NCBI RefSeq assembly: GCF_001591645.1
Contig: NZ_BCVH01000014.1
Coordinates: forward strand, 36,137-100,136
Length of the DNA stretch: 64,000 nt
Direction of reading: 5' to 3'
Source: Robertmurraya korlensis NBRC 107688
GTDB lineage: Bacteria; Bacillota; Bacilli; Bacillales; Cytobacillaceae
The translations under genes were made by a program, and so were the position numbers. The notes under the pieces are model-generated. The model searched no databases. It was not told where the DNA came from and worked only from the letters and a program-made list of their open reading frames with translations. This document shows, piece by piece, positions 1 through 7,217 of this stretch; the first letter of the stretch is position 1; each line of letters starts with the position of its first letter.

Positions 1-639
1 AGCTTGAGACTCTACTAGAGGTGGACATAAATTAGGTGAGAGGTCAAAGGCTTCTAAGATTTCTGTACTCCATTCGTGCTTGGCCACATTTAGTAATAAG
101 GTACCCGCCGCATCAGAGTACTCCATGTGAACATTCCCCGTCATTCGGTAACGAAGATAATCCTTTGGAAGCAGAAACAAACTGGCTCTCTCAAAAATTT
201 CTGGTTCCTGCTCTTTTACCCAAAGAATTTTAGGTAAAGTAAAACCCTCTAAAGCAGGATTTTTTGTTATTTCGAGTAATTTCTGTTTCCCGACGGTCTC
301 GTAAATCTCTTGACACTGTTTCGTCGTCCTTGTGTCATTCCATAAAATCGCATTTCTTAATACTTGATGCTGATTATCTAGTAAAACTAATCCATGCATT
401 TGGCCGGAGAAGCTCATGCCCTCAATATCGTTTACATCTCCTTCAAATTGTTCCACCAATTCAGCCAAACCTGCTGTCGTTTTTTCCACCCATTCTTCCG
501 GGTTTTGTTCCGAGTAACCAGATTTGTCAATAATAAGGGGGTAAGATTTAGATATCTCTATACACACTTCTCCATTTTGATTAACAAGTAATATTTTTAC
601 GGCACTCGTACCAAGATCAACACCAATGACGTATTTCAT
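1..639 (-). CDS. xylB: Xylulokinase (N-terminal part, cut by window edge)
   Basis: ATP-dependent phosphorylation of D-xylulose to xylulose 5-phosphate, the step after xylose isomerase. The ORF starts with ATG at 639 behind GGATAGAGAGGATGAG and runs off the left edge, so about 213 N-terminal residues are visible (xylulokinases are usually about 500). The FGGY-family N-terminal lobe is clear: MKYVIGVDLGTSAVKILLV, then FSGQMHGLVLLDN, AILWNDTRT and later YRMTGNVHMEYSDAAGTLLL. It lies 74 bp downstream of xylA on the same strand, with a terminator-like hairpin between them, so it is probably the second gene of a xylAB operon. Identity is confident; completeness cannot be judged. Confidence 0.93.
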   Translation of the reverse strand, partial: MKYVIGVDLGTSAVKILLVNQNGEVCIEISKSYPLIIDKSGYSEQNPEEWVEKTTAGLAELVEQFEGDVNDIEGMSFSGQMHGLVLLDNQHQVLRNAILWNDTRTTKQCQEIYETVGKQKLLEITKNPALEGFTLPKILWVKEQEPEIFERASLFLLPKDYLRYRMTGNVHMEYSDAAGTLLLNVAKHEWSTEILEAFDLSPNLCPPLVESQA

Positions 640-660
640 TTTGTCTCATCCTCTCTATCC

Positions 661-699
661 AAAAATGTGCTGGAGTAAATATACTGCCAGCACATTTTT
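661..699 (-). terminator. Intercistronic hairpin between xylA and xylB
   Basis: Perfect 13-bp inverted repeat: 661-673 pairs with 687-699, loop 13 nt. Read on the minus strand it follows the xylA stop and ends in a T-run (TTTTT), so it resembles an intrinsic terminator or processing hairpin. It would reduce read-through into xylB or protect the upstream xylA message. Confidence 0.6.
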
Positions 700-713
700 G
701 ATTATTTTCGTTA

Positions 714-2045
714 TTAAACTGTTACACTAGTAAGGGTCTCAAGTATATATTGGTTAATGACTGCTTTTAAGCGTTCTGTTCTACCTGATTGATTTTTGAT
801 TTCTGTTAATTGAAGTGCATACTCTTCTAATTCACGGAAGTTCGTTCTTCCTTCTACAATTTCTAGACCAATTCCTTTTGTAAAGCTGCTATAGCGTTCC
901 TCAACGAAACTGTCGAGCACCTTGTCTTCAATTAACTTATTCGCAACTTTTAGACCAATCGCAAATGCATCCATTCCAGCGATATGTGCATGGAACAGAT
1001 CTTCCGCTTCAAACGATCCTCTTCTAACTTTTGCATCAAAGTTTAGACCGCCACTACCTAAGCCACCATTTTGTAAGATTTCATACATTGCCAATGTATT
1101 GGTATATAGGTCCGTTGGGAATTCGTCTGTATCCCACCCAAGTAGTGTATCACCTTGGTTAGCATCAACAGAACCAAGCATTCCATTAATTCGAGCAGTT
1201 CTTAATTCATGTTCAAATGTATGGCCCGCCAGTGTAGCATGATTTGCTTCAATATTAAACTTGAAATAATCGGTTAAATCATATTTTTGCAAGAATGCAA
1301 TACCAGTAGCTACATCAAAATCATATTGGTGTTTGGTAGGCTCTTTCGGTTTTGGCTCAATTAAGAATGGAACATTCAAGCCAATTTCTTTCGCATAGTC
1401 TACTGCCATATGAAAGAAACGTGCTAAGTTATCCTGTTCAAGTGTCATATTTGTGTTAAGGAGTGTTTCATATCCTTCGCGGCCACCCCAAAATACATAG
1501 TTCTCTGCGCCAAGTTCATTTGCTACCTCTAATGCCTTTTTCACCTTTGCTGCAGAATAAGCGAATACGTCTGCATTAGGGGAAGTAGCTGCCCCATGAA
1601 CATATCTTGGATTCGTAAACATGTTAGCAGTATTCCAAAGCAATTTGGTTTTGCTAGTTTTCATGTATTCCTTAATCATTCCAACGATCACGTCTTGATT
1701 CTCATTCGTCTCTTTTAATGTTCTTCCTTCAGGGGCTATATCAACATCATGGAAGGCAAAAAAAGGAACATGTAACTTTTCAAAAAGCTCAAATGCAGCC
1801 TCCACTCGTGCTTTTGCTAAATCTAAGCCTTTTAAATGGTCCCACGGACGAATAGCTGTCCCTACACCAAACGGATCTGAACCATCAGCAGTAAATGTAT
1901 GCCAGTAAGCAACGGAGAAACGTAGGTTTTCCTCCATCGTTTTCCCATTTACCACTTCCTCAGGATTATAATACTTAAATGATAGTGGATTTTTAGATCC
2001 TGCACCTTCAAATTGAATTTTGTTAATTAATTCGAAATACGCCAT
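714..2045 (-). CDS. xylA: Xylose isomerase
   Basis: Interconverts D-xylose and D-xylulose in the cytoplasm using two divalent metals. The 443-aa length matches the long class II xylose isomerases. Visible family motifs include [11 protein letters not shown], the [12 protein letters not shown] signature, the metal-binding region [36 protein letters not shown] and GSVDANQGD. The ATG at 2045 is preceded by AGGAGGAAGAACC. It is divergent from xylR and followed by xylB. Two XylR-type operators (2075-2123 and 2155-2181) lie upstream, the nearer ending about 30 bp before the start codon, so xylose-induced derepression by XylR is expected. Confidence 0.97.
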   Translation of the reverse strand: MAYFELINKIQFEGAGSKNPLSFKYYNPEEVVNGKTMEENLRFSVAYWHTFTADGSDPFGVGTAIRPWDHLKGLDLAKARVEAAFELFEKLHVPFFAFHDVDIAPEGRTLKETNENQDVIVGMIKEYMKTSKTKLLWNTANMFTNPRYVHGAATSPNADVFAYSAAKVKKALEVANELGAENYVFWGGREGYETLLNTNMTLEQDNLARFFHMAVDYAKEIGLNVPFLIEPKPKEPTKHQYDFDVATGIAFLQKYDLTDYFKFNIEANHATLAGHTFEHELRTARINGMLGSVDANQGDTLLGWDTDEFPTDLYTNTLAMYEILQNGGLGSGGLNFDAKVRRGSFEAEDLFHAHIAGMDAFAIGLKVANKLIEDKVLDSFVEERYSSFTKGIGLEIVEGRTNFRELEEYALQLTEIKNQSGRTERLKAVINQYILETLTSVTV

Positions 2046-2074
2046 GGTTCTTCCTCCTAATTTTTAAAAATTTG

Positions 2075-2123
2075 TTCCTTCCCACTTAGTTTATATGATA
2101 AACAAACTAAGTGGGAAGGAACT
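2075..2123. promoter_or_regulatory. XylR operator with extended 19-bp arms
   Basis: Perfect inverted repeat: 2075-2093 is complementary to 2105-2123 (19 bp each side, 11-bp spacer). The core contains the TTAGTTT/AAACTAA half-sites known from Bacillus xyl operators. It lies in the xylA leader just upstream of its RBS. The arms extend beyond the usual operator (GTTCCTTCCCAC), so the transcript could also form a stable hairpin. Confidence 0.75.
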
Positions 2124-2154
2124 CTCTTAAGTTAATAATAACATCTATCAACTA

Positions 2155-2181
2155 AGTTTGTATATTCAATAAACAAACTTT
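2155..2181. promoter_or_regulatory. Second XylR-like operator near xylR
   Basis: AAGTTTGT (2155-2162) is repeated inverted as ACAAACTT (2174-2181), spacer 11 bp, the same spacing as the first operator. It lies 43 bp before the xylR start, suggesting autoregulation or looped repression of both divergent promoters. Confidence 0.6.
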
Positions 2182-2224
2182 TTATGTTACTATACATGTA
2201 CTATTACACAAGGAGTTTTTAGCA

Positions 2225-3370
2225 TTGGAAACCATTACATGGAATCAACAAGTTGTAAAAAAAAATAACAAAGCCCTCGTATTACAACTGATTATGGAAA
2301 AAGAGCCCATTTCAAGAGCTGACATTGCTCAAGTTTCTGGATTAAATAAAGCAACCGTTTCTTCTTTAGTAAATGAATTATTAGCCGCAGATCTTGTTTA
2401 TGAATCCGGTCCTGGAGAATCTAGTGGAGGCCGTCGCCCTGTAATTCTCCATTTTAATAAAGTAGTTGGTTATTCCATTGGAATTGATATCGGAGTTAAC
2501 TATGTATTGTGTGTACTAACTGATTTAAAAGGGAATATCGTAATAGAAAAAAATCACCCTTTTCATAGGTCCCCATATGCTGCTACCATCGAGATTGTTA
2601 AAGAAATGGTCCTATCATTAATTGACGAGATGCCTAGCAGTAGATATGGAATTGTTGGGATTGGCGTAGGCGTACCTGGGATTGTTAACAAAGAGGGCTC
2701 TGTTCTGTTAGCCCCTAATTTAGGGTGGAAAAACATTCAAATAAAAAAGGATCTTGAGGACTTTTTCCAAGTTCCTGTATTCATTGAAAATGAAGCAAAT
2801 GCTGGGGTATTTGGTGAACAACAGTTTGGTATTGGTCAAGATTATCAAAACATCATTTATATTAGTGCAGGAATCGGAATCGGCGTAGGGATCATTTTAA
2901 ACAAAGAACTTTACCAAGGGAAAAATGGCTTTTCTGGTGAAATGGGACATATGATCATAGATATTAAGGGAAAGCCATGTAATTGTGGCAGCAGGGGCTG
3001 CTGGGAAGCATATGCTTCTGAACAGGCTCTGTTGGAGAAGGCTGGAGAAAATAGGAATTCACTTGAAACCTTAATACAATTAGCTAGTAGTGAAGATAAA
3101 AATGCTCAGAATTTATTTAAAGAAATAGGTACTTACCTTGGATATGGAATCAACAATATTATCAATACCTTTAACCCTGACCAAGTAATTATAGGAAATC
3201 GTTTATCGATGGCTAGAGAATGGATCGAGCAACCCATACGTTCGACGGTTGAAAATCACTCGCTCGCATATCATCAAAATGAATTTCAACTAGATTTCTC
3301 AAGACTTGGGAATCATTCAATTGCACTAGGTATGTCTGCTTTTGTTGTTGAGAGTTTTATTAAAGCTTGA
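2225..3370 (+). CDS. xylR: Xylose-responsive ROK-family repressor
   Basis: DNA-binding repressor of the xyl genes, released by xylose. The 381-aa protein has an N-terminal winged HTH (SRADIAQVSGLNKATVSSL, about residues 29-47) followed by a ROK sugar-kinase-like domain with the zinc motif CNCGSRGCWE. The length is normal for XylR. The start is a TTG at 2225 placed 8 nt after AAGGAG; no ATG gives a better fit. It is divergent from xylA, with two operator-like inverted repeats in the 179-bp gap. A hairpin at 3393-3420 follows the gene. Confidence 0.93.
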   Translation: METITWNQQVVKKNNKALVLQLIMEKEPISRADIAQVSGLNKATVSSLVNELLAADLVYESGPGESSGGRRPVILHFNKVVGYSIGIDIGVNYVLCVLTDLKGNIVIEKNHPFHRSPYAATIEIVKEMVLSLIDEMPSSRYGIVGIGVGVPGIVNKEGSVLLAPNLGWKNIQIKKDLEDFFQVPVFIENEANAGVFGEQQFGIGQDYQNIIYISAGIGIGVGIILNKELYQGKNGFSGEMGHMIIDIKGKPCNCGSRGCWEAYASEQALLEKAGENRNSLETLIQLASSEDKNAQNLFKEIGTYLGYGINNIINTFNPDQVIIGNRLSMAREWIEQPIRSTVENHSLAYHQNEFQLDFSRLGNHSIALGMSAFVVESFIKA

Positions 3371-3392
3371 AGAGATGCAAAACATGCAATTA

Positions 3393-3420
3393 AATAGGGA
3401 TTGCACATGCAATCCCTATA
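3393..3420. terminator. Hairpin between convergent xylR and tcyP
   Basis: 12-bp arms (ATAGGGATTGCA / TGCAATCCCTAT) with almost no unpaired loop. No long T-run follows on either strand, so termination is likely but unproven. It lies between the converging ends of xylR and tcyP. Confidence 0.4.
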
Positions 3421-3449
3421 AACTTTCTCCATATGCAACATTCTATAAA

Positions 3450-4835
3450 TTAAACCCCGACTGTTTGTTTAGGTTCAACATATACATCAGTATCTAACTC
3501 ACCCGTTACCTTACTAGTCAAGACTCCAGCCGTCATACTTCCGCTTACATTCAATGCTGTACGCCCCATATCGATTAATGGTTCAACAGAAATTAACAGA
3601 CCAGCTAAGGCAACTGGTAAATCAAGTGCAGATAATACGAGGATAGCAGCAAACGTTGCTCCTCCCCCAACACCAGCAACACCAAATGAACTGATGGCTA
3701 CCACTAAAATGACAGTAAAGATAAAACTCGGGCTTAATGGATTGATCCCAACTGTAGGCGCAATCATGATAGCTAACATCGCTGGATAAACACCTGCGCA
3801 TCCATTTTGCCCAATTGTTAGACCAAAGGAACCAGCAAAATTTGCTATTCCTGTTGGAACCCCCAACTCTTCGGACTGAGTTTTCACATTAAGTGGCAAA
3901 GTACCTGCACTAGTTCTTGATGTAAAAGCAAATGTAAGTACTGGGAGTACCTTCTTTACATAAGTAATTGGATTTAAACCCGCCAACGAAAGCAGTAATA
4001 AGTGAATCAAAAAGACAATTCCTAATGCTACGTAAGAGGCAATCACGAATTTCCCTAGCTTCACAATTGATTCATAATCACTTGTTGCCGTCACTTTCGT
4101 AATGATTGCTAATACCCCATATGGAGTTAAGCGTAAAATCAGCGTTACTACACGCATCGTAATCGTATTTAAAACGTTAACTAGTTTGGCAAATGATTCT
4201 GCCACCTCGGGCTCCTTACGCTTAACCCCAAGATAGGCCACTCCGATAAAAGCCGCAAAAATAACAACGGCAATAGTAGATGTTGCTCTAGCCCCGGTTA
4301 GGTCTAAAAACGGATTTGCAGGTATCAAAGAAAGTATTTGTTGTGGAATGGTTAAGTTTTCTACTTCTCCTAACCTGACCTCAATCTCTTCGCCACGAGC
4401 AGTTTCCGCATCTCCTGCTTGGATTTGAACCGCTTCTAAATCAAATACCAACGTGGTTCCAATTCCAACCGCTGCAGAGATGGCTGTCGTTCCTACTAAT
4501 ATACCAATAATAAGTGCACTAATCTTTCCAATATTTTTTGACAGCTTTAGCTTGGTGAAAGCAGCTACAATTGAAATAAATACAAGCGGCATAACAACCA
4601 TTTGCAACAACTTCACATAGCCTGAACCTACAATTGAAAACCAATCAATGGTACCTGTAATTACTTCTGATCCTGCCCCAAAAATAAACTGTAATGCGAG
4701 ACCAAATACAATCCCTAACCCTAACGCGATAAATACTCGTTTTGAAAACGATACATGCTTTTGCTGTAATTTAAATAATCCAAAGATTAATAGAAGCATG
4801 ACTACAATATTAATGATTGTCAAAGTCACTGTCAT
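3450..4835 (-). CDS. tcyP: L-cystine/dicarboxylate:cation symporter (TcyP-like)
   Basis: Membrane importer of the DAACS family. The sequence closely resembles B. subtilis TcyP (L-cystine uptake): N-terminal helix followed by KHVSFSKRVFIALGLGI, about 8 transmembrane segments plus two re-entrant loops, and the conserved substrate region TSRTSAGTLPLNV followed by the GQNGCAG motif. The ATG at 4835 is preceded by GGAGGGG at good spacing; an upstream in-frame ATG at 4862 lacks an RBS and is not chosen, giving 461 aa. It stands alone between xylR (convergent) and azoR (same strand, with its own terminator). No S-box or T-box was recognised in the short leader. Confidence 0.9.
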   Translation of the reverse strand: MTVTLTIINIVVMLLLIFGLFKLQQKHVSFSKRVFIALGLGIVFGLALQFIFGAGSEVITGTIDWFSIVGSGYVKLLQMVVMPLVFISIVAAFTKLKLSKNIGKISALIIGILVGTTAISAAVGIGTTLVFDLEAVQIQAGDAETARGEEIEVRLGEVENLTIPQQILSLIPANPFLDLTGARATSTIAVVIFAAFIGVAYLGVKRKEPEVAESFAKLVNVLNTITMRVVTLILRLTPYGVLAIITKVTATSDYESIVKLGKFVIASYVALGIVFLIHLLLLSLAGLNPITYVKKVLPVLTFAFTSRTSAGTLPLNVKTQSEELGVPTGIANFAGSFGLTIGQNGCAGVYPAMLAIMIAPTVGINPLSPSFIFTVILVVAISSFGVAGVGGGATFAAILVLSALDLPVALAGLLISVEPLIDMGRTALNVSGSMTAGVLTSKVTGELDTDVYVEPKQTVGV

Positions 4836-4964
4836 CAAAGTCCCCTCCAAACTCAAATTCAATATTTTAATAATATAAACTACATTATCCCTATTTGTAA
4901 ACTAGGAATTAAATTTAATTCAAATCACAATGATGCTCTCAATACTACCAAATGCTTTCCAAAA

Positions 4965-4994
4965 CAAAGAAACCCCTAATTAGGGGTTCCTTTG
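4965..4994. terminator. Intrinsic terminator downstream of azoR
   Basis: Long hairpin centred on AACCCCTAATTAGGGGTT with flanking CAAAG/CTTTG pairing. On the minus strand it sits directly after the azoR stop (5009). Confidence 0.75.
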
Positions 4995-5008
4995 TTGAAC
5001 TGTTACAA

Positions 5009-5653
5009 TTATGCCTTTAGTGCTAACTCAACTAAGCGTTGTGCAGATGCTTTTACTTCTTCTAGACCTGAAGCAATAATTTCCTGTGCTTTATCTGGCA
5101 TAGCATTATGTCCTTCAATAACAACTTCATCAATGATCTGCATTCCGAACACTCCACCGAAAACATTACGCATATAGTTCACAGCCATTTCCATCGGCGC
5201 TGCTTCAGGAGCTGAATATACCCCACCACGAGCATTAAGGAAAATAGCTTTCTTTTCAGGCATTAAGCTAACCATGTTTCCAGACTCATCATATTTAAAA
5301 GCAAAACCTGCTGCATATACATAATCAATAAATGTTTGTAATTTTGCAGGAATCGTTAAGTTCCATAATGGGAATGCAAAAACAACAACATCTGTATTAG
5401 AAAGTACATCCATTGCTTTTTGTTTTGCAGCCAAAAGACGTGATTCAACGTCTGTTAATTCTCCACCATTTTGAACCTTACCAAATGCATTAAAAAGCTC
5501 TTGACCAAAATATGGTGTATCTTCTTCAAATACATCATAAACTGTAACGTTTACGTCTTTTCCCTCTAACTCTGCCATAAACGTTTCGTACATTTTGCTA
5601 GAAATCGCCTCTGAAGCAGGGCGGTTATTTGCTTTTACAACTAAAATATTCAT
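5009..5653 (-). CDS. azoR: FMN-dependent NADH:azoreductase / quinone reductase
   Basis: Flavodoxin-like two-electron reductase of quinones and azo compounds, protecting against electrophile and thiol stress. The 214-aa protein has the AzoR N-terminus (MNILVVKANNRP), the FMN-binding segment FAFPLWNLTIPAKLQTFIDY and the LNARGGVYS loop. The start at 5653 is favoured because GAGGAG lies about 10 nt upstream; the longer ORF from 5671 would place the RBS inside the gene. It is divergent from an HxlR-family regulator (5847-6200), the arrangement seen for thiol-sensing YodB/HypR-type regulators and their reductases. Confidence 0.93.
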   Translation of the reverse strand: MNILVVKANNRPASEAISSKMYETFMAELEGKDVNVTVYDVFEEDTPYFGQELFNAFGKVQNGGELTDVESRLLAAKQKAMDVLSNTDVVVFAFPLWNLTIPAKLQTFIDYVYAAGFAFKYDESGNMVSLMPEKKAIFLNARGGVYSAPEAAPMEMAVNYMRNVFGGVFGMQIIDEVVIEGHNAMPDKAQEIIASGLEEVKASAQRLVELALKA

Positions 5654-5760
5654 ATTATATTCTCTCCTCAATTTTATTACTTCGCAAGGCTATCCATACC
5701 GTCTAACCTAACTATAATTATTATAATCTGAGTCAAATAATTGTTAAGTACGCACTTAAA

Positions 5761-5789
5761 AGTGGTATAGTATCATAATGTATACCACT
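5761..5789. promoter_or_regulatory. Candidate HxlR-family operator
   Basis: Perfect inverted repeat AGTGGTATA (5761-5769) and TATACCACT (5781-5789) with an 11-bp spacer, inside the divergent azoR/HxlR promoter region. The half-site overlaps a TATAGT that could be a -10 element, so binding would block transcription. Confidence 0.6.
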
Positions 5790-5846
5790 GTATAGCAACA
5801 GAATCATTTCGTTCAAATACATTTTTATATAAAGGAGGAAATGAAG

Positions 5847-6200
5847 TTGGAAATAAAACCTGAGTTGTGTCGTGTGGATGACGCATTAAATATATTAACT
5901 GGAAAGTGGAAGCCCATTATCCTTTTGCACCTGTTAACAAAAGGAACTCTTCGATTCGGTGAATTAAAAAGAAGTATGCCTGGAATTACTCAGAAGATGT
6001 TAACCAATCAGCTACGTGAATTAGAAGAAGAAGACATTGTTCAACGTGTGGTTTACCCACAGGTTCCACCAAAGGTAGAGTATTCCATCACGGAGTATGG
6101 GAAAAGCCTAGAACCCATATTAAGAGCCATGCATGATTGGGGAACACAACATAATTTACATATGAAACAAAAAAAGGTAATAAATAGTAACAACTATTAA
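5847..6200 (+). CDS. HxlR-family (DUF24) winged-helix regulator, probable thiol sensor
   Basis: Small winged-helix regulator of about 117 aa with the HxlR hallmark LTGKWKPIILLHLL followed by RFGELKRSMPGITQKMLTNQL and the wing VYPQVPPKVEYSIT. A single cysteine lies near the N-terminus (ELCRVDD). N-terminal cysteines are the redox sensors in YodB, CatR and HypR, so electrophile or disulfide sensing is likely. The ATG at 5841 is only 2 nt from AGGAGG, so the TTG at 5847 (spacing 8) is preferred. It is divergent from azoR with a perfect inverted repeat between them. A terminator hairpin follows at 6199-6223. Confidence 0.88.
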   Translation: MEIKPELCRVDDALNILTGKWKPIILLHLLTKGTLRFGELKRSMPGITQKMLTNQLRELEEEDIVQRVVYPQVPPKVEYSITEYGKSLEPILRAMHDWGTQHNLHMKQKKVINSNNY

Positions 6201-6223
6201 AGCTGCCTTGGTTGGCAGCTTTT
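6199..6223 (+). terminator. Terminator of the HxlR gene
   Basis: AAGCTGCC / GGCAGCTT stem followed by TTGCTTTT, directly overlapping the stop codon region. Confidence 0.7.
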
Positions 6224-6242
6224 GCTTTTATGCTTGAAGCCC

Positions 6243-6926
6243 CTACGCTTTTGATTGTTTATCTCGATAATAACCTGGGGTCACCCCTACATGTTTCTTG
6301 AATAACTCTGAAAAATGCCGATAATTATTATAACCAACACTTTCACTTACTTCGTTTACTTTTGCTCCACTGTGCAGCAACTTTTTTGCCTGTTCAATCC
6401 TTAACTTCGTCACATACTTTATGTAAGACTCTCCCATTTGTTCCTTAAATAACACACTAAAGTAAGCACTACTTATGTTTGAATGCTCAGCAACTTCTTG
6501 TAGACTAAGTTCTTTATTGTAGTTGTCTTGGATAAAATGGAGAGCACGCTCAATGGCGATATGTTTTGGCTCTACTTGATTATTCTCCACCCATTGAAAA
6601 ATTTGTTTCATTTGCTGTGTAAACCAATGACATAGTTCTAATGACGAGTGCTTGTCGGCAATTTCCAAATGCGGCAAATATCCCTTTTTCCAAAGACTTT
6701 CTTTAGCTACCTCCATACTTAGATAAATAAGTCTTAGCATTTTGCCTTTTACTATTTCTGGATCTAATTTCTGTTCTATCATGGAACAATTAAATTCCTC
6801 TATTTTTTTTAAAAACGCTTCGAGGTCTAGAGTATGGAGACTGAGTAGAAGTGATCGCTTTTTTATTGTTAGTTCCTCTTCTGTTAAAACCATCCCCTCA
6901 TTTTCAAATTTGGTGGCCTTTAACAT
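6243..6926 (-). CDS. AraC-family regulator resembling a response-regulator C-terminus
   Basis: Transcription regulator of 227 aa. The C-terminal ~100 residues hold a double HTH of AraC type (LSLQEVAEHSNISSAYFSVL, then VSESVGYNNYRHFSELFKKH and VGVTPGYYR). The N-terminal ~120 residues are helical and resemble the linker of YesN-like AraC response regulators, but no receiver domain precedes it. Upstream DNA has no obvious receiver remnant, and AAGGAG 11 nt before the ATG supports a real start. It is therefore either a naturally receiver-less regulator or an old truncation. The next gene upstream on the same strand is the large GH3, whose terminator (7162-7204) separates the units. Target unknown. 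Confidence 0.8.
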   Translation of the reverse strand: MLKATKFENEGMVLTEEELTIKKRSLLLSLHTLDLEAFLKKIEEFNCSMIEQKLDPEIVKGKMLRLIYLSMEVAKESLWKKGYLPHLEIADKHSSLELCHWFTQQMKQIFQWVENNQVEPKHIAIERALHFIQDNYNKELSLQEVAEHSNISSAYFSVLFKEQMGESYIKYVTKLRIEQAKKLLHSGAKVNEVSESVGYNNYRHFSELFKKHVGVTPGYYRDKQSKA

Positions 6927-7161
6927 CGTGGTATCAACTCCTTGTCTATGGAATAAAATTCCATTTTAATAGATTGAATAAAATGGGTATATGATTTCTG
7001 GATAGTCAAACATATCATTGGAGGGTATTTACTAGAATATTATTCTGGAAGATCAGAAGGAGAAATTTTTAATTTATTTGATACTTATATCATACTAAGA
7101 TTTCTAAAATTCTGAAAACGCTATCTTTTTTGGTTGATGTCTGTATTTTTTAGGTGTAACT

Positions 7162-7204
7162 AAAAAAAGAGACCACAGGCGTCTTTTAGACAGACTATGG
7201 TCTC
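7162..7204 (-). terminator. Terminator of the large GH3 gene
   Basis: Imperfect stem AGAGACCATAG / CTGTGGTCTCT with one mismatch, followed on the minus strand by seven T. It starts 13 bp after the GH3 stop codon. Confidence 0.85.
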
Positions 7205-7217
7205 TTGCTTAGTTTGA

